Assembly (NCBI RefSeq): GCF_001513975.1
Contig: NZ_KQ947987.1
Location: 593,404 to 657,403 of the forward strand
Length of the DNA stretch: 64,000 bases
Direction of reading: 5' to 3'
Origin: Streptomyces curacoi
GTDB taxonomy: Bacteria; Actinomycetota; Actinomycetes; Streptomycetales; Streptomycetaceae
Positions 30,494-39,283 of this stretch are shown one piece after another (positions within the stretch are counted from its first letter, which is position 1; each line of letters begins with the position of its first letter). The translations under genes were made by a program, and so were the position numbers. Below the pieces are notes generated by a model, which was not told the origin of the DNA, did no database searches, and worked only from the letters and a program-made list of their open reading frames with translations.

Positions 30494-31951
30494 ATGTCCG
30501 ATTCCCGCCAGCCCAGCCTCTCCTCACGGGCGAGACTGGAGGGCGTGATGGACGAGGACAGCAGGTACGAGGCGGTGCGCAGCCGTGACGCCCGGTTCGA
30601 CGGCGCGTTCTTCTTCGCCGTCGAAACGACCGGCATCTACTGCCGCCCCAGCTGCCCGGCGGTCACGCCGAAGCGGCGCAACGTCCGGTTCTTCGCGACG
30701 GCCGCCGCCGCGCAGGGCTCCGGTTTCCGGGCCTGCCGGCGGTGCCGGCCGGACGCGGTGCCCGGGTCCGCCGAGTGGAACGTACGGGCCGATGTGGTCG
30801 GCCGGGCCATGCGGCTGATCGGCGACGGGGTCGTCGACCGGGAAGGCGTCGCCGGGCTGGCCGCGCGGCTCGGCTACAGCGCCCGGCAGGTGCAGCGGCA
30901 GCTCACCGCCGAGCTCGGCGCGGGCCCGGTCGCGCTCGCCCGGGCCCAGCGGGCGCACACCGCGCGGGTCCTCCTCCAGACCACCGAGCTGCCGGTCACG
31001 GAGATCGCCTTCGCGGCGGGGTTCGCCAGTGTGCGGCAGTTCAACGACACCGTCCGGGCCGTGTACGCCGCCACGCCGAGCGAGCTGCGGGCCGCCGCAC
31101 CGAGGGGCGGCCACGGCTCCCGGCGTACAGCCACGCCCTCGGCCGGGATCCCCCTGCGGCTCGCCCACCGGGGCCCCTACCAGGCCGGTGCCGTCTTCGA
31201 CCTGCTGGCGCACGAGGCGGTACCCGGCATCGAGGAGGTGACCGGCCCGCCCGGCCGACGCACCTATCGCCGCACCCTCCGTCTGCCCCACGGCACCGGC
31301 ATCGTCGCCGTGGCGGAGCGGCTGGGCGGCGTGGGGAGGCAGGCCCCCTCGGCGCACTCCGGCGGCTGGCTCGACGCCCGGCTCCACCTCACCGACCTGC
31401 GCGACCTGACCACCGCCGTGCAGCGGCTGCGGCGGCTGTTCGACCTGGACGCCGACCCGTACGCCGTCGACGAGCGGCTCGGCGCCGACCCCCGGCTCGC
31501 TCCGCTGGTCGCCGCCCGGCCGGGGCTGCGCTCGCCCGGGGCCGCCGACGCGGAGGAGCTGGCCGTGCGGGCGCTGACCGGCCGGGCGCGGGCGGAGCAG
31601 CTGGTGCGGCGGTACGGCAAGGCGCTCGACGCGCCCTGCGGAAACCTCACGCACCTGTTCCCCGAAGCGGCCGTCCTGGCCGAGGCCGAGCCCCACGGCA
31701 CCCCGGGAGCCCTCACCGCCGCCCTCGCCGACGGCGTCGTACGGCTGGACCCGGGCGCCGACCGGGACCACGCCCAAGGCGCGCTGCTCGCCCTGCCCGG
31801 CCTGGACGCCCGCACGGCCGCCGTGATCCGGATCCGGGCCCTGGGCGACCCCGACGTCCCCCCGCCCGGCGTGGACGTCCCCGACAGCTGGCGCCCCTGG
31901 CGCTCCTACGCTTTGCGACACCTGCACACGGCAGGAGAGCTGGAGTTCTGA
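30494..31951 (+). CDS. Ada-AlkA fusion: alkylation-responsive regulator and glycosylase
   Basis: 485 residues from ATG 30494; an internal ATG at 30548 (DEDSRYEAV, GGAG just before) is also possible. Domain order: Ada metal-binding/methyl-acceptor domain (GIYCRPSCP with the acceptor Cys, RACRRC), AraC-type helix-turn-helix (about 110-200), AlkA N-terminal domain (~215-290) and HhH glycosylase domain (300-480). It should sense methyl phosphotriesters and excise 3-methyladenine. The HhH hairpin LPGLDARTA is followed at once by GDPDVPPPGVDVPDSWRPW, so the segment bearing the catalytic Asp in E. coli AlkA appears shortened. It overlaps ogt by one base. Confidence 0.9.
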   Translation: MSDSRQPSLSSRARLEGVMDEDSRYEAVRSRDARFDGAFFFAVETTGIYCRPSCPAVTPKRRNVRFFATAAAAQGSGFRACRRCRPDAVPGSAEWNVRADVVGRAMRLIGDGVVDREGVAGLAARLGYSARQVQRQLTAELGAGPVALARAQRAHTARVLLQTTELPVTEIAFAAGFASVRQFNDTVRAVYAATPSELRAAAPRGGHGSRRTATPSAGIPLRLAHRGPYQAGAVFDLLAHEAVPGIEEVTGPPGRRTYRRTLRLPHGTGIVAVAERLGGVGRQAPSAHSGGWLDARLHLTDLRDLTTAVQRLRRLFDLDADPYAVDERLGADPRLAPLVAARPGLRSPGAADAEELAVRALTGRARAEQLVRRYGKALDAPCGNLTHLFPEAAVLAEAEPHGTPGALTAALADGVVRLDPGADRDHAQGALLALPGLDARTAAVIRIRALGDPDVPPPGVDVPDSWRPWRSYALRHLHTAGELEF

Positions 31952-32490
31952 TGAGCATCGCCGACACGCCGACCGGCCCGGCCGCGACCACCGCCCCCAC
32001 CCACTGGACCGAGCTCGCAAGCCCTCTCGGCCCCCTCCTCCTCACCGCCGATCCGGCCACCGGTGCGCTGACCTCCCTCTCCGTGCCGGGTCAGAAGGGC
32101 GGCCGTACCGTCCGGCCCGGCTGGCGGCGCGACCCCGCGCTCTTCCGCGCGGCCGAGGAACAGCTCGCCGCGTACTTCGCCGGTGAGCTGACGGAGTTCC
32201 GGCTGGCGCTCAGCACCGAGGGCAGCGAGTTCCGGGAGAAGGTGTGGGCCGCCCTGGACTGCGTCCCCTACGGGGCGACCACGACGTACGGCGAGATCGC
32301 CGCGCGGATCGGTGCCTCCAGGGCCGCCGTACGGGCCGTCGGCGGCGCGATCGGCGCCAACCCGCTGCTGGTCCTCCGCCCCTGCCACCGCGTGATCGGC
32401 GCCGACGGGTCGCTCACCGGTTACGCGGGCGGCCTGGACCGCAAGGTGCGCCTGCTGACGCTGGAGGGGGCGCTGCGGGCCTCCGCGTGA
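31951..32490 (+). CDS. ogt: Methylated-DNA-protein cysteine methyltransferase
   Basis: 179 residues, ATG at 31951 in TGATG overlapping the Ada-AlkA stop. The active-site motif is PCHRVIG with acceptor Cys; the DNA-binding helix region TTYGEIAARIGASRAAVRAVG precedes it. It removes methyl groups from O6-methylguanine by suicide transfer. Co-translated with the Ada-AlkA fusion, it completes an alkylation-repair operon. Confidence 0.95.
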   Translation: MSIADTPTGPAATTAPTHWTELASPLGPLLLTADPATGALTSLSVPGQKGGRTVRPGWRRDPALFRAAEEQLAAYFAGELTEFRLALSTEGSEFREKVWAALDCVPYGATTTYGEIAARIGASRAAVRAVGGAIGANPLLVLRPCHRVIGADGSLTGYAGGLDRKVRLLTLEGALRASA

Positions 32491-32533
32491 GGTCGCTCCT
32501 CCAGGCATCGGCCCCGGCCATGAAAGTCGGACC

Positions 32534-33016
32534 TCAGCCCCAGATCACCGCCCCCACCCACGCCCCCGCGATCAGCTGGCAGGTGAACAGCTCCGTCAGC
32601 ACGCTGGACCCACCCGACCGCATCGCCGTCCGCAGTGCCGCCGCCGCCTCGCCGTGCCGGCCGAGCCGGTGCCGTTCCTCCAGGTAGATGCCGGCCATGA
32701 AACCGGGGATGGAGCCGAGCACGGGCAGCAGGAGGAAGCCCAGGAACGACCCGGCCCCGGCGTACACCGCCATGCGGCGGCCGGCCCAGCTCGGGCGCAG
32801 CCGGCGGGAAGGGAGTGCCCAGCGGACCACCTGGGAGAGGAACAGCGCGACGGTGGTCCCGACGAGCACCCACCACGCGACCGGCTGGGGATCCTGCAGC
32901 GCCCACCACATGACCGCGGCCCACACCAGCCACGAGCCCGGCAGGCCGGGCAGCAGCACTCCGCACAGGCCGAGCAGGAGGACCAGGCCGACCAGCACTA
33001 GGTCCCACACTCCCAT
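32534..33016 (-). CDS. DUF456 membrane protein
   Basis: 160 residues with four or five hydrophobic segments, glycine-rich turns (GVLLPGLPGSWLVW, GSIPGFMAGIYLEE) characteristic of DUF456. Function unknown. Minus strand, convergent with ogt; ATG 33016. Confidence 0.88.
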   Translation of the reverse strand: MGVWDLVLVGLVLLLGLCGVLLPGLPGSWLVWAAVMWWALQDPQPVAWWVLVGTTVALFLSQVVRWALPSRRLRPSWAGRRMAVYAGAGSFLGFLLLPVLGSIPGFMAGIYLEERHRLGRHGEAAAALRTAMRSGGSSVLTELFTCQLIAGAWVGAVIWG

Positions 33017-33107
33017 CTGACCAGAGTGCCGGAGCTCGCGAGAAAGCGCAGATCAGCCTCGTCGGGGCAGGGGGACTCCCCTCACCCCCACCGTCGTACG
33101 GGCCGTG

Positions 33108-34097
33108 TCACCCCTGCCGCTCCCGGGCCACCCACCCCCGCTCGTACGCGTGCCACCCCAGCTGCAACCGCGTCGTCACCCCGGTCAGCTCCATCAGCCG
33201 CTTCACCCGGCGCTGCACGGTCCGCAGGCCCAGGTCGAGCTGTTTGGCCACGCTCGCGTCGGTCAGCCCGGCCAGCAGCAGGGAGAGCACCTCCAGATCG
33301 GTCTCGTCGGGCCCGTCCGGCGCCTGCTCGGTGACGCCGGACGGGCCGAGGCGTACCGGCAGCGCCTCTCGCCACACCGACTCGAACAGCCCGGCCAGCA
33401 GCTCCAGGAGCCCGCTCGCGTGGACGACCAGCGCGGCCGGTTCCGCGGTGTGCGAGGTGAGCGGCACCAGGGCCAGCGTCCGGTCGGCGATCACCAGCTT
33501 GGCCGGGACCCGGTCCACGACCCGGATCTGCTCCTCGCGGCCGAGGGCGGCGGACAGCTCGGTGATGCCGTGCGGCTGGTCGAGGACCGAGCGCTCCAGG
33601 ACCACCCGGTAGCGGACACCGCGTGCGGCGGCCTGCTCCTCGGCCTCGTTCTCCGTGCCGGCGACGGCGACCGGGCTGCCGGTGACCAGCGCGCACACCT
33701 CCTCGCTCGCCCCGAGCTGGAGCTGCTGAAAGCGCTGCGCCACCGCGGCCGCGCCGATCACCACCTCGACCAGGTCGTGCACCTCGGGCTCGGCCGCCGC
33801 CGCCCGGTACTCCTCGGCGAGCATGGCGGCCGCCAGCTCCGCCTTCTCCAGCTCGTGCCGCTGCTGGGTGAGCAGCGCGCCCAGCGCCACCCCGGGCGGC
33901 GCGGCGACCCAACGGCCGGGCCGGGCCGAGGACTGGGCCGCGAGTCCGTGCCGCTCCAGGCGGCGCAGGGCGCGCTCGGTGTCGTACTCGCCGAGCGTCA
34001 GCCGCCGCGCGAGATCCGGTACGTCGGCGGCGCCCACGGACACCAGGGCCCGGTACGCCGACTCGTGCGTCTCGTCGAGACCAATCGCTCCCAGCAT
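33108..34097 (-). CDS. Two-HTH regulator: TrmB-like N-terminus, LuxR-type C-terminus
   Basis: 329 residues, ATG 34097 behind GGGGAGGGG. The N-terminal ~60 residues look like a winged helix (VPDLARRLTLGEYDTERALRRLERHG); a central ligand- or PLD-like domain follows, and the last ~65 residues are a LuxR/GerE helix-turn-helix (LLLAGLTDASVAKQLDLGLRTV then QRRVKRLM). No receiver domain. Streptomyces have many such orphan regulators; targets are unknown. It is divergent from the PP2C-like gene across 381 bases. Confidence 0.88.
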   Translation of the reverse strand: MLGAIGLDETHESAYRALVSVGAADVPDLARRLTLGEYDTERALRRLERHGLAAQSSARPGRWVAAPPGVALGALLTQQRHELEKAELAAAMLAEEYRAAAAEPEVHDLVEVVIGAAAVAQRFQQLQLGASEEVCALVTGSPVAVAGTENEAEEQAAARGVRYRVVLERSVLDQPHGITELSAALGREEQIRVVDRVPAKLVIADRTLALVPLTSHTAEPAALVVHASGLLELLAGLFESVWREALPVRLGPSGVTEQAPDGPDETDLEVLSLLLAGLTDASVAKQLDLGLRTVQRRVKRLMELTGVTTRLQLGWHAYERGWVARERQG

Positions 34098-34478
34098 CGG
34101 GCCGCGCCCCTCCCCAAGAGAACACCGTTGTGCGGTCCGTGGCGGAAAACGGCCACGGCGCGAAACCGCCTCCGCACATCATCGCCGTACCATCCGTCAC
34201 TCTGCCAACGTTCGTCACAGCAGCATCAGCCCCGCCCGCTTTGCCCATGGCCTCGCGCACCGGCGAGGCATACCTCTGCCGTTTCCGCGGTACCCGTCAT
34301 CCCGCAGTCGCCGGGCGGTTCTCCCGTGGGGGGTGGGACCGTCCGGCGACCTGTTGCGCCGTTGTTTCGCAAGACCGTTCAACACCTCACCCGACACGCG
34401 GTTTTCGGTGCCGCGTACGGGGCCGGATTTTCCGGATGCCCCGTTTTCATCCGGCCGGTGCGGTGGACAATTAGGGGC
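34098..34478. other. Divergent intergenic region, no gene
   Basis: 381 bases between the LuxR-type regulator and the PP2C-like gene. I see no coding frame with support. A hairpin CCGGATG-N9-CATCCGG (34432-34454) lies about 25 bases before the PP2C-like start, so it would be in the leader or act as an operator. The region is less GC-rich than its surroundings near 34430-34475. Confidence 0.5.
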
Positions 34479-35807
34479 ATGAGCCAGCAGGGGGGAAGTC
34501 CCACCGGTCACGAGGACGACTGGTGGGGGCAGCTGTACGACGACTCCACCGAGGACACGGGCCCGACGACGGCGCCCGACTCACTGGACGACCGGTTCGC
34601 TTCGGCGGCGGGGGCGGTGAACCAGCGGTCGGGCTCGCGGACCCCGGTCCCGCCCCAGCGGGCCGGTACGGATGCCGTGGAGGCCGCGTCGGCCTTCCCA
34701 CCGGGACTGCCGAAACCGCCGGGGTTCACCGTGGTGGAACCCCAGGACGGCACCCCGCGACCGCCGCGCCACGCGACGGACCCCCCGGCGACGACCCCGG
34801 GCGACGAACAGCCGCCCCCGTACGAGCCCGCCGCTCCACGTCGGCCCCTCGACTACGTCGGCAACGGCCCCCCGACGTACGCCCCCGAACCCACCGCCCT
34901 CCCGCTCGCGGACCCCGACGACCTCGACGACCTGGTCGCCGACACCGTCCTGGACGGCGCCCGCTACGGCGCCTGCACCCTCCGCGCCGTCTCCCTGCGC
35001 GGCGACTCCGCCCGCTACCGGGGCGAACCCCGCCGCGACTCCCTCCTCACCGCCCGCTTCGGCACCGGCGAACAGGCCCTCATCCTGGTGGCGATGGCGA
35101 CCGGCGCCCGCGCCACCCCGGGCGCGCACCGCGCCGCCGCCGAAGCCTGTCACTGGATCGGCCGGGCCGTCGGCCGCAGTCACGCGAGTCTCGTGGCGGA
35201 CATCAGGGCCGCACGGCGCGGCGACCTGAAGTCCGGACTGCACCGCCTCACCGACCGCAGCCTCGGCAAACTCCGCGCCACCGCCGCCGAACAGGGCGTC
35301 GAGCCCGAGGAGTACGCGGCGACCCTGCGCTGTCTCCTCCTGCCCGCCGACCCCGCCTGCCGTACGCGCGTGTTCTTCGGCGTCGGCGCGGGCGGACTCT
35401 TCCGCCTGCGGGACGGCGAATGGCAGGACATCGAGCCCCGGGCCACCGACGTCACCGGCGAACCCGTGGTCGGCTTCGGCTCGCCGCCGGCCGAGACCCC
35501 CGAGGGCGACCGCCTCACCATGGACCTCGGCATCACCACACCCCCGAGCCCCTACGACCCCGCCCCGGAACCGCCCCATGAGCCCTTCCGCTTCCGCGCC
35601 TCCGTGGCCCGCCCCGGCGACACCCTCCTGATGTGCACCGGCGGCCTCGCCGACCCGCTGCGCGGCGAGCCCGAGCTCTCCGCCCACCTGAGCGGACGGT
35701 GGTCCGACCTGGAGCCGCCGGGCCTCGCCGCGTTCCTCGCCGACGTCCAGGTCAGGGTCAAGGGGTACGCCGACGACCGTACGGCCGCCGCCGTCTGGGA
35801 GGCGTGA
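34479..35807 (+). CDS. Protein phosphatase 2C-like protein
   Basis: 442 residues, ATG 34479 with AGGGG upstream. The first ~145 residues are a proline-rich, acidic, disordered tail (GHEDDWWGQLYDDS near the start). The rest has a PP2C-type fold pattern: GACTLRAVSLRGDSARYRGE near 170, ILVAMATGA, AAEACHWIGRA, and MCTGGLADPLRGEPEL where PP2Cs have their DG/G-L motifs. Metal-binding Asp pairs of active PP2Cs are not clearly conserved, so catalysis is uncertain. It would be part of Ser/Thr phospho-signalling; no kinase gene is adjacent. Confidence 0.75.
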   Translation: MSQQGGSPTGHEDDWWGQLYDDSTEDTGPTTAPDSLDDRFASAAGAVNQRSGSRTPVPPQRAGTDAVEAASAFPPGLPKPPGFTVVEPQDGTPRPPRHATDPPATTPGDEQPPPYEPAAPRRPLDYVGNGPPTYAPEPTALPLADPDDLDDLVADTVLDGARYGACTLRAVSLRGDSARYRGEPRRDSLLTARFGTGEQALILVAMATGARATPGAHRAAAEACHWIGRAVGRSHASLVADIRAARRGDLKSGLHRLTDRSLGKLRATAAEQGVEPEEYAATLRCLLLPADPACRTRVFFGVGAGGLFRLRDGEWQDIEPRATDVTGEPVVGFGSPPAETPEGDRLTMDLGITTPPSPYDPAPEPPHEPFRFRASVARPGDTLLMCTGGLADPLRGEPELSAHLSGRWSDLEPPGLAAFLADVQVRVKGYADDRTAAAVWEA

Positions 35808-35829
35808 CCCGGCCCCACGGCGCTACGGC

Positions 35830-37218
35830 TCAGCTGTACGGGACCCACTCGCGGGCCGAGGTGTCGTACGTGTGGCGCGGCAGCCCCTTGATGCTCGTCG
35901 TACGGAACGGACGGCCGTGGTCGTCGATGCGGACCGTCCCCGTGCGGCCCTGGGAGGACCAGTCCAGTTCCAGGTACCAGCTGCAGTCGCAGCTCTCCGT
36001 CTCCGCGGTGACCAGCAGTACCTCCGGGTCCTCGGCGGACACCCGGTACGGCAGCCGCATGGCCGGGATCGGGGTGCCCGTGTCGTTGCCGTCGACCGGA
36101 CGGGCGATGGGCCGGTCGAGGTCCAGGTCGACGTCGAAGTAACGGGGTGTCAGCGCCCCGCCGCAGCCGTTGTCCATGGCGTACGAGGTGCCCTCGACGG
36201 GCGCCGAGCGGCCGACGACACGCACCCGGAGCGCCTCCAGGACGACGGCCGTGGACGTCCGTCCCTGTACGGAGATCTTCACCATGGTCTGCCGCCCGTG
36301 CACGGCGCTCTCCGCCGCCGCCCAGGTGCCGGCGTCCTGCGGGGCCGGGGGCGGGGGCACCTGCTGCGGGGACCTGGCGATGACGTAGTCGTGACCGCAA
36401 CCGCCCTGCCAGACGTGGGAGTCGGCGCTCCAGGTGAGGGGCACCCCGGTCGCGGGCGGCCGCTGTGCGGGCTCCTTCGAGGGGCCGCCGGTGCTCGCGG
36501 TGGGCTTCGCCGAGGACTTCTCCGAGGCACGGGCAGAGGGGGACGGCGAGGTGGGGGAGGGGCTCGGAGAGGTGGTGGAGGTGGGGCGCGGGGCCCGCTC
36601 CGCCGTCGTACGGGACGGCTCGGCGCCCTGCACGGAGTCGCTCGCCCGGGGACGGTCGTCCGGCAGGGCGGAGAGGCTGCCCAGGGTGGCGAGGAGGGCC
36701 GTCGCCACGGCCGCGGAGACCAGGAGGCGCCGGCGTCGGTACCAGGGGCGGTGGGGAGGCTGACCCGGCGTCGGCTCCGAGGGCGTGTCCGGGAGGGAGG
36801 CATCCGCTCCTGGGGGAGCGCTGTCCGCTGCGGAAGAAGCCGCGGCAGGTGAACCCGTCGGGGAAGTAGCCACCGCATCGGAACCCGCCGCATCGGAACC
36901 CGCTTTAGCGGAGCCCGCCGCGTCGGAACCTGCCGTTGCGAAGCCCGCCGTACGCGACCTCTGACGAGCCGCCACCGCCAGGATCCACAGCCGGTGCAGC
37001 TCCAGCCGCTCCTGCGGAGTCGCCCCGCACAGCGCGGCGAAGCGTTCCACGGGGGCGAAGTCGAGGGGGACCGCGTCACCGGCGCAATAGCGGTGCAGCG
37101 TCGAGGTGTTCATGTTCAGGCGGCGGGCCAACTGGCCGTAGCTGCGGTCGGTGCGTTCCTTCAGGTGTCTGAGCGACGCCGCGAACTCCTGGACGTCGTC
37201 GTCCGGTGCTGCCGACAC
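35830..37218 (-). CDS. Transmembrane helix-turn-helix protein with external domain
   Basis: 462 residues. Residues 10-90 are an XRE-type helix-turn-helix (SYGQLARRLNMNTSTLHRYC). A tail with five-residue repeats follows, then a basic-flanked membrane helix (RRRRLLVSAAVATALLATLG, near 160-180), a Thr/Ser/Pro-rich linker and a ~210-residue external domain with four or more Cys (GGCGHDYV, DNGCGG, ESCDCSW). The design fits a one-component membrane sensor that binds DNA inside. Ligand and targets are unknown. It is divergent from a secreted protein gene at 37453. Confidence 0.8.
   Translation of the reverse strand: MSAAPDDDVQEFAASLRHLKERTDRSYGQLARRLNMNTSTLHRYCAGDAVPLDFAPVERFAALCGATPQERLELHRLWILAVAARQRSRTAGFATAGSDAAGSAKAGSDAAGSDAVATSPTGSPAAASSAADSAPPGADASLPDTPSEPTPGQPPHRPWYRRRRLLVSAAVATALLATLGSLSALPDDRPRASDSVQGAEPSRTTAERAPRPTSTTSPSPSPTSPSPSARASEKSSAKPTASTGGPSKEPAQRPPATGVPLTWSADSHVWQGGCGHDYVIARSPQQVPPPPAPQDAGTWAAAESAVHGRQTMVKISVQGRTSTAVVLEALRVRVVGRSAPVEGTSYAMDNGCGGALTPRYFDVDLDLDRPIARPVDGNDTGTPIPAMRLPYRVSAEDPEVLLVTAETESCDCSWYLELDWSSQGRTGTVRIDDHGRPFRTTSIKGLPRHTYDTSAREWVPYS
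36875..36949. repeat. Five 15-bp repeats inside the HTH membrane protein gene
   Basis: Units 36875-36889, 36890-36904, 36905-36919, 36920-36934 and 36935-36949, consensus GCATCGGAACCCGCC on the plus strand, two of them almost identical. They encode the AAGSD/AKAGSD-type repeats of the cytosolic linker, so copy number can change without a frameshift. Confidence 0.85.
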
Positions 37219-37452
37219 TGTCCCCCCGTGTCCTCCCCGTCCCGGGACGGCATCCCAGGCACTCCATATACCTGCACGTCAGATGGGCTGGGATGGTTCC
37301 ATCGTCGCGGATCGGCGGTCGGCTGTTGCGTTCGCCGGAAGTGACGGCTGATGCTCTTGGTGTCGCACCGACCAGGCCTGGACGGACCATCCGGCGTCGG
37401 TGACGACCACTCGCGATCGTTCAGCACTTCATCTCACTCACGGGGGACACCC

Positions 37453-38070
37453 ATGCCCAAGCGCACCCGAGCAGGCGCGCTCACCGCACTCGCCGTCGCC
37501 GGCCTCACCGCCGGCACCGCACTCGCCGCCGCACCGGCCGGCGCGGCGACGAAGGCGCCCGCGCCGAAGTTCCTGTCGGCCTCCGAACTCCCGCCGCACC
37601 CTTCCTCCGCCTGGACCGCCGGCAAGGTCACCGACGGCGTCCCGGAGGAGATGCAGCACTGCTTCGGGGAGGCACTGCTCGCCTACGACTCCCGCTACCG
37701 CACCTTCCGCACCGAACTGGAGACCGGCGCCGAACAGCTCAACGTCGTCGTCGGTGACAACGCCAAGGCCAAGGCCCTCGCCACCCGCCTGGACAAGGAG
37801 GTCCGGCGCTGCGTCACGCGCATGGACTCCGACCCGGAGATCGAGGCCCGGTACAAGAACTACGGCAGCCTGCGGGTCGAGGAGGGCGCCCGCGTCCACG
37901 GCTTCGCGACCCGCGCCTCGTGGGGCGCCATGGACATCCACCTCGTCTCGGTCGGCCGGGACGGCGGCACCGTCACGGTCGTGCAGTGGGGGCAGATGGG
38001 GGACTTCACGAACGCGCCCGTGAAGGCCTTCAAGAAGACGACCACCACGGCGGTCGACAAGCTCTACTGA
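37453..38070 (+). CDS. Secreted protein of unknown function
   Basis: 205 residues, ATG 37453 with GGGGGA upstream. A Sec signal peptide (basic PKRTRAG, hydrophobic ALTALAVAGLTAGTALAA, AxA near residue 31) leads a ~170-residue domain with two Cys (QHCFGEALL, RRCVTRM) likely to form a disulfide. It resembles sensor-like extracellular domains such as those of PknH but I cannot assign it. Divergent from the transmembrane HTH protein, which could be a functional partner. A strong hairpin terminator follows. Confidence 0.75.
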   Translation: MPKRTRAGALTALAVAGLTAGTALAAAPAGAATKAPAPKFLSASELPPHPSSAWTAGKVTDGVPEEMQHCFGEALLAYDSRYRTFRTELETGAEQLNVVVGDNAKAKALATRLDKEVRRCVTRMDSDPEIEARYKNYGSLRVEEGARVHGFATRASWGAMDIHLVSVGRDGGTVTVVQWGQMGDFTNAPVKAFKKTTTTAVDKLY

Positions 38071-38097
38071 CCAAGGCACCAACGGACCACCACCACA

Positions 38098-38141
38098 GCG
38101 GGGCCGCCCTCCCGGACGGGGGTCGGGGCGGGCGGCCCCGC
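38098..38141 (+). terminator. Hairpin after the secreted protein gene
   Basis: Perfect 12-base arms GCGGGGCCGCCC (38098-38109) and complement (38130-38141) with a 20-base loop, 27 bases past the stop. Confidence 0.75.
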
Positions 38142-38696
38142 GCTGCCATGGCACCGTCCGGGCCGGGGACCGGTGGTTTCCGGACAGTTTCGCAAGCTGC
38201 CGAAGGTGGCCGAAGGCGCTCGGGCGCCCGTCGTCGGGCAGGGGGGGAGCCGGGCCCCGGGCAGCGCACCGACTGCCCCATGTCCTCGCCGGGTACGGCG
38301 GGCGCGGCAGAGCGCAATCCGTAGTCGGGGCGATCCCGTACGGTCAGGGCGCCGCCAGGGAAGTCGGCTCGATGCCGTGCGGGACCGCCCTGGTCGGCTG
38401 CGCCCCGCGCAAGCCGGTCGAACCGCCCCGCTCCTCCGCCGCGGCCATGCCCTCGCCCTGGAAGCCGGGCCCATGGCCGGTGGCCGACACGGTCCGGCCG
38501 TCGGCGGGCGGCGGCTCCCGGGCGGCCGGTGGGTGCCGTTCCGGGGCGCGTCGGCCCGGCGCCGGACGCCCCGGCCATGGCCGAACACCTGGTCGTTGAC
38601 AATTCGACATGACTGTCCCCGGTCCGACTGGGAAATGGTTCCCGTGAACGTGTTCGAGCCAGGAGGGGAACCGACATCGGCACGCGGGCGGGGGTC
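38142..38696. other. Long intergenic stretch without a supported gene
   Basis: No frame here looks like a conserved protein; the open frames on both strands are composition artefacts. A TTGACA hexamer at 38596-38601 lies 95 bases before the RsbW-like gene start, but no convincing -10 follows at normal distance. The segment 38585-38640 is relatively A+T rich and is probably where that gene's promoter lies. Confidence 0.45.
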
Positions 38697-39179
38697 ATGA
38701 AGAGGCAGGCACGAGGAGGCGGTCCCATAGCAGTCGGGGCCTCCTCGGTGGAGACGGTGGAGGGCAAGGCCGCGAGCGCCGGGGAACACACGCGGACGCC
38801 TCAGCTCAGGCGCAGACTCGGACGGGCGGACCTACGGGCCGTACCGGAGGCACGCAGGGCGCTGCGCGAGCTGTTACGGCACTGGGGGAGGCCCGGACGA
38901 TCGGACATAGCCGAACTGCTCACCAGCGAGCTCGTCACCAACGCGCTCGTCCACACCGACCATGACGCGGTCCTGACGGCCACGGTCGGACCGGGCGGAC
39001 TCAGGGTGGAGGTAAGGGACTTCGTGGCCCGCCGGCCCAGACTGTGCGTACCGAACGCCGACGACGGTACGCACGGCAGAGGCATGATCCTGGTCCAGTC
39101 CCTCGCGGACGCCTGGGGTGTGCGGGCGCACGGGGTGGGGAAGGCGGTCTGGTTCGAACTCGACGCGGGCGCCGCGTGA
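38697..39179 (+). CDS. RsbW-like ATP-binding protein (anti-sigma/HATPase_c)
   Basis: 160 residues. The HATPase_c domain (about 45-155) has the N box SELVTNALVHTDHD, and G boxes in DDGTHGRGMILVQSLADAWGV, typical of the many single-domain RsbW/SpoIIAB-like kinases of Streptomyces that bind sigma factors or anti-anti-sigma proteins. The partner is not encoded nearby. The N-terminal ~40 residues are poorly conserved, so the start is uncertain. Confidence 0.88.
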   Translation: MKRQARGGGPIAVGASSVETVEGKAASAGEHTRTPQLRRRLGRADLRAVPEARRALRELLRHWGRPGRSDIAELLTSELVTNALVHTDHDAVLTATVGPGGLRVEVRDFVARRPRLCVPNADDGTHGRGMILVQSLADAWGVRAHGVGKAVWFELDAGAA

Positions 39180-39207
39180 GCCGTGAGCCGTAAGCCGTAA
39201 GCCGTAG
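39180..39207 (+). repeat. Four 7-bp tandem repeats
   Basis: GCCGTGA, GCCGTAA, GCCGTAA, GCCGTAG run head to tail directly after the stop of the RsbW-like gene, a small variable repeat. Confidence 0.85.
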
Positions 39208-39214
39208 GACGACC

Positions 39215-39253
39215 GGAAGGGGCGCGACCCGAGCTGCGGGTCGCGCCCCTTCC
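39215..39253. terminator. Bidirectional terminator, 17-bp perfect stem
   Basis: Arms 39215-39231 (GGAAGGGGCGCGACCCG) and 39237-39253 pair perfectly around AGCTG; beyond one mismatch a further CGAC/GTCG pairs. It lies between two convergent genes and should stop both. Confidence 0.85.
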
Positions 39254-39283
39254 CGTCGGATTCCCCCGGGGGGAACGGCGTTC

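Noticed and set aside
38142..38696. Open frames of 75-250 codons in this gap
   Set aside because: No ribosome sites, no recognisable protein features, overlap one another on both strands.
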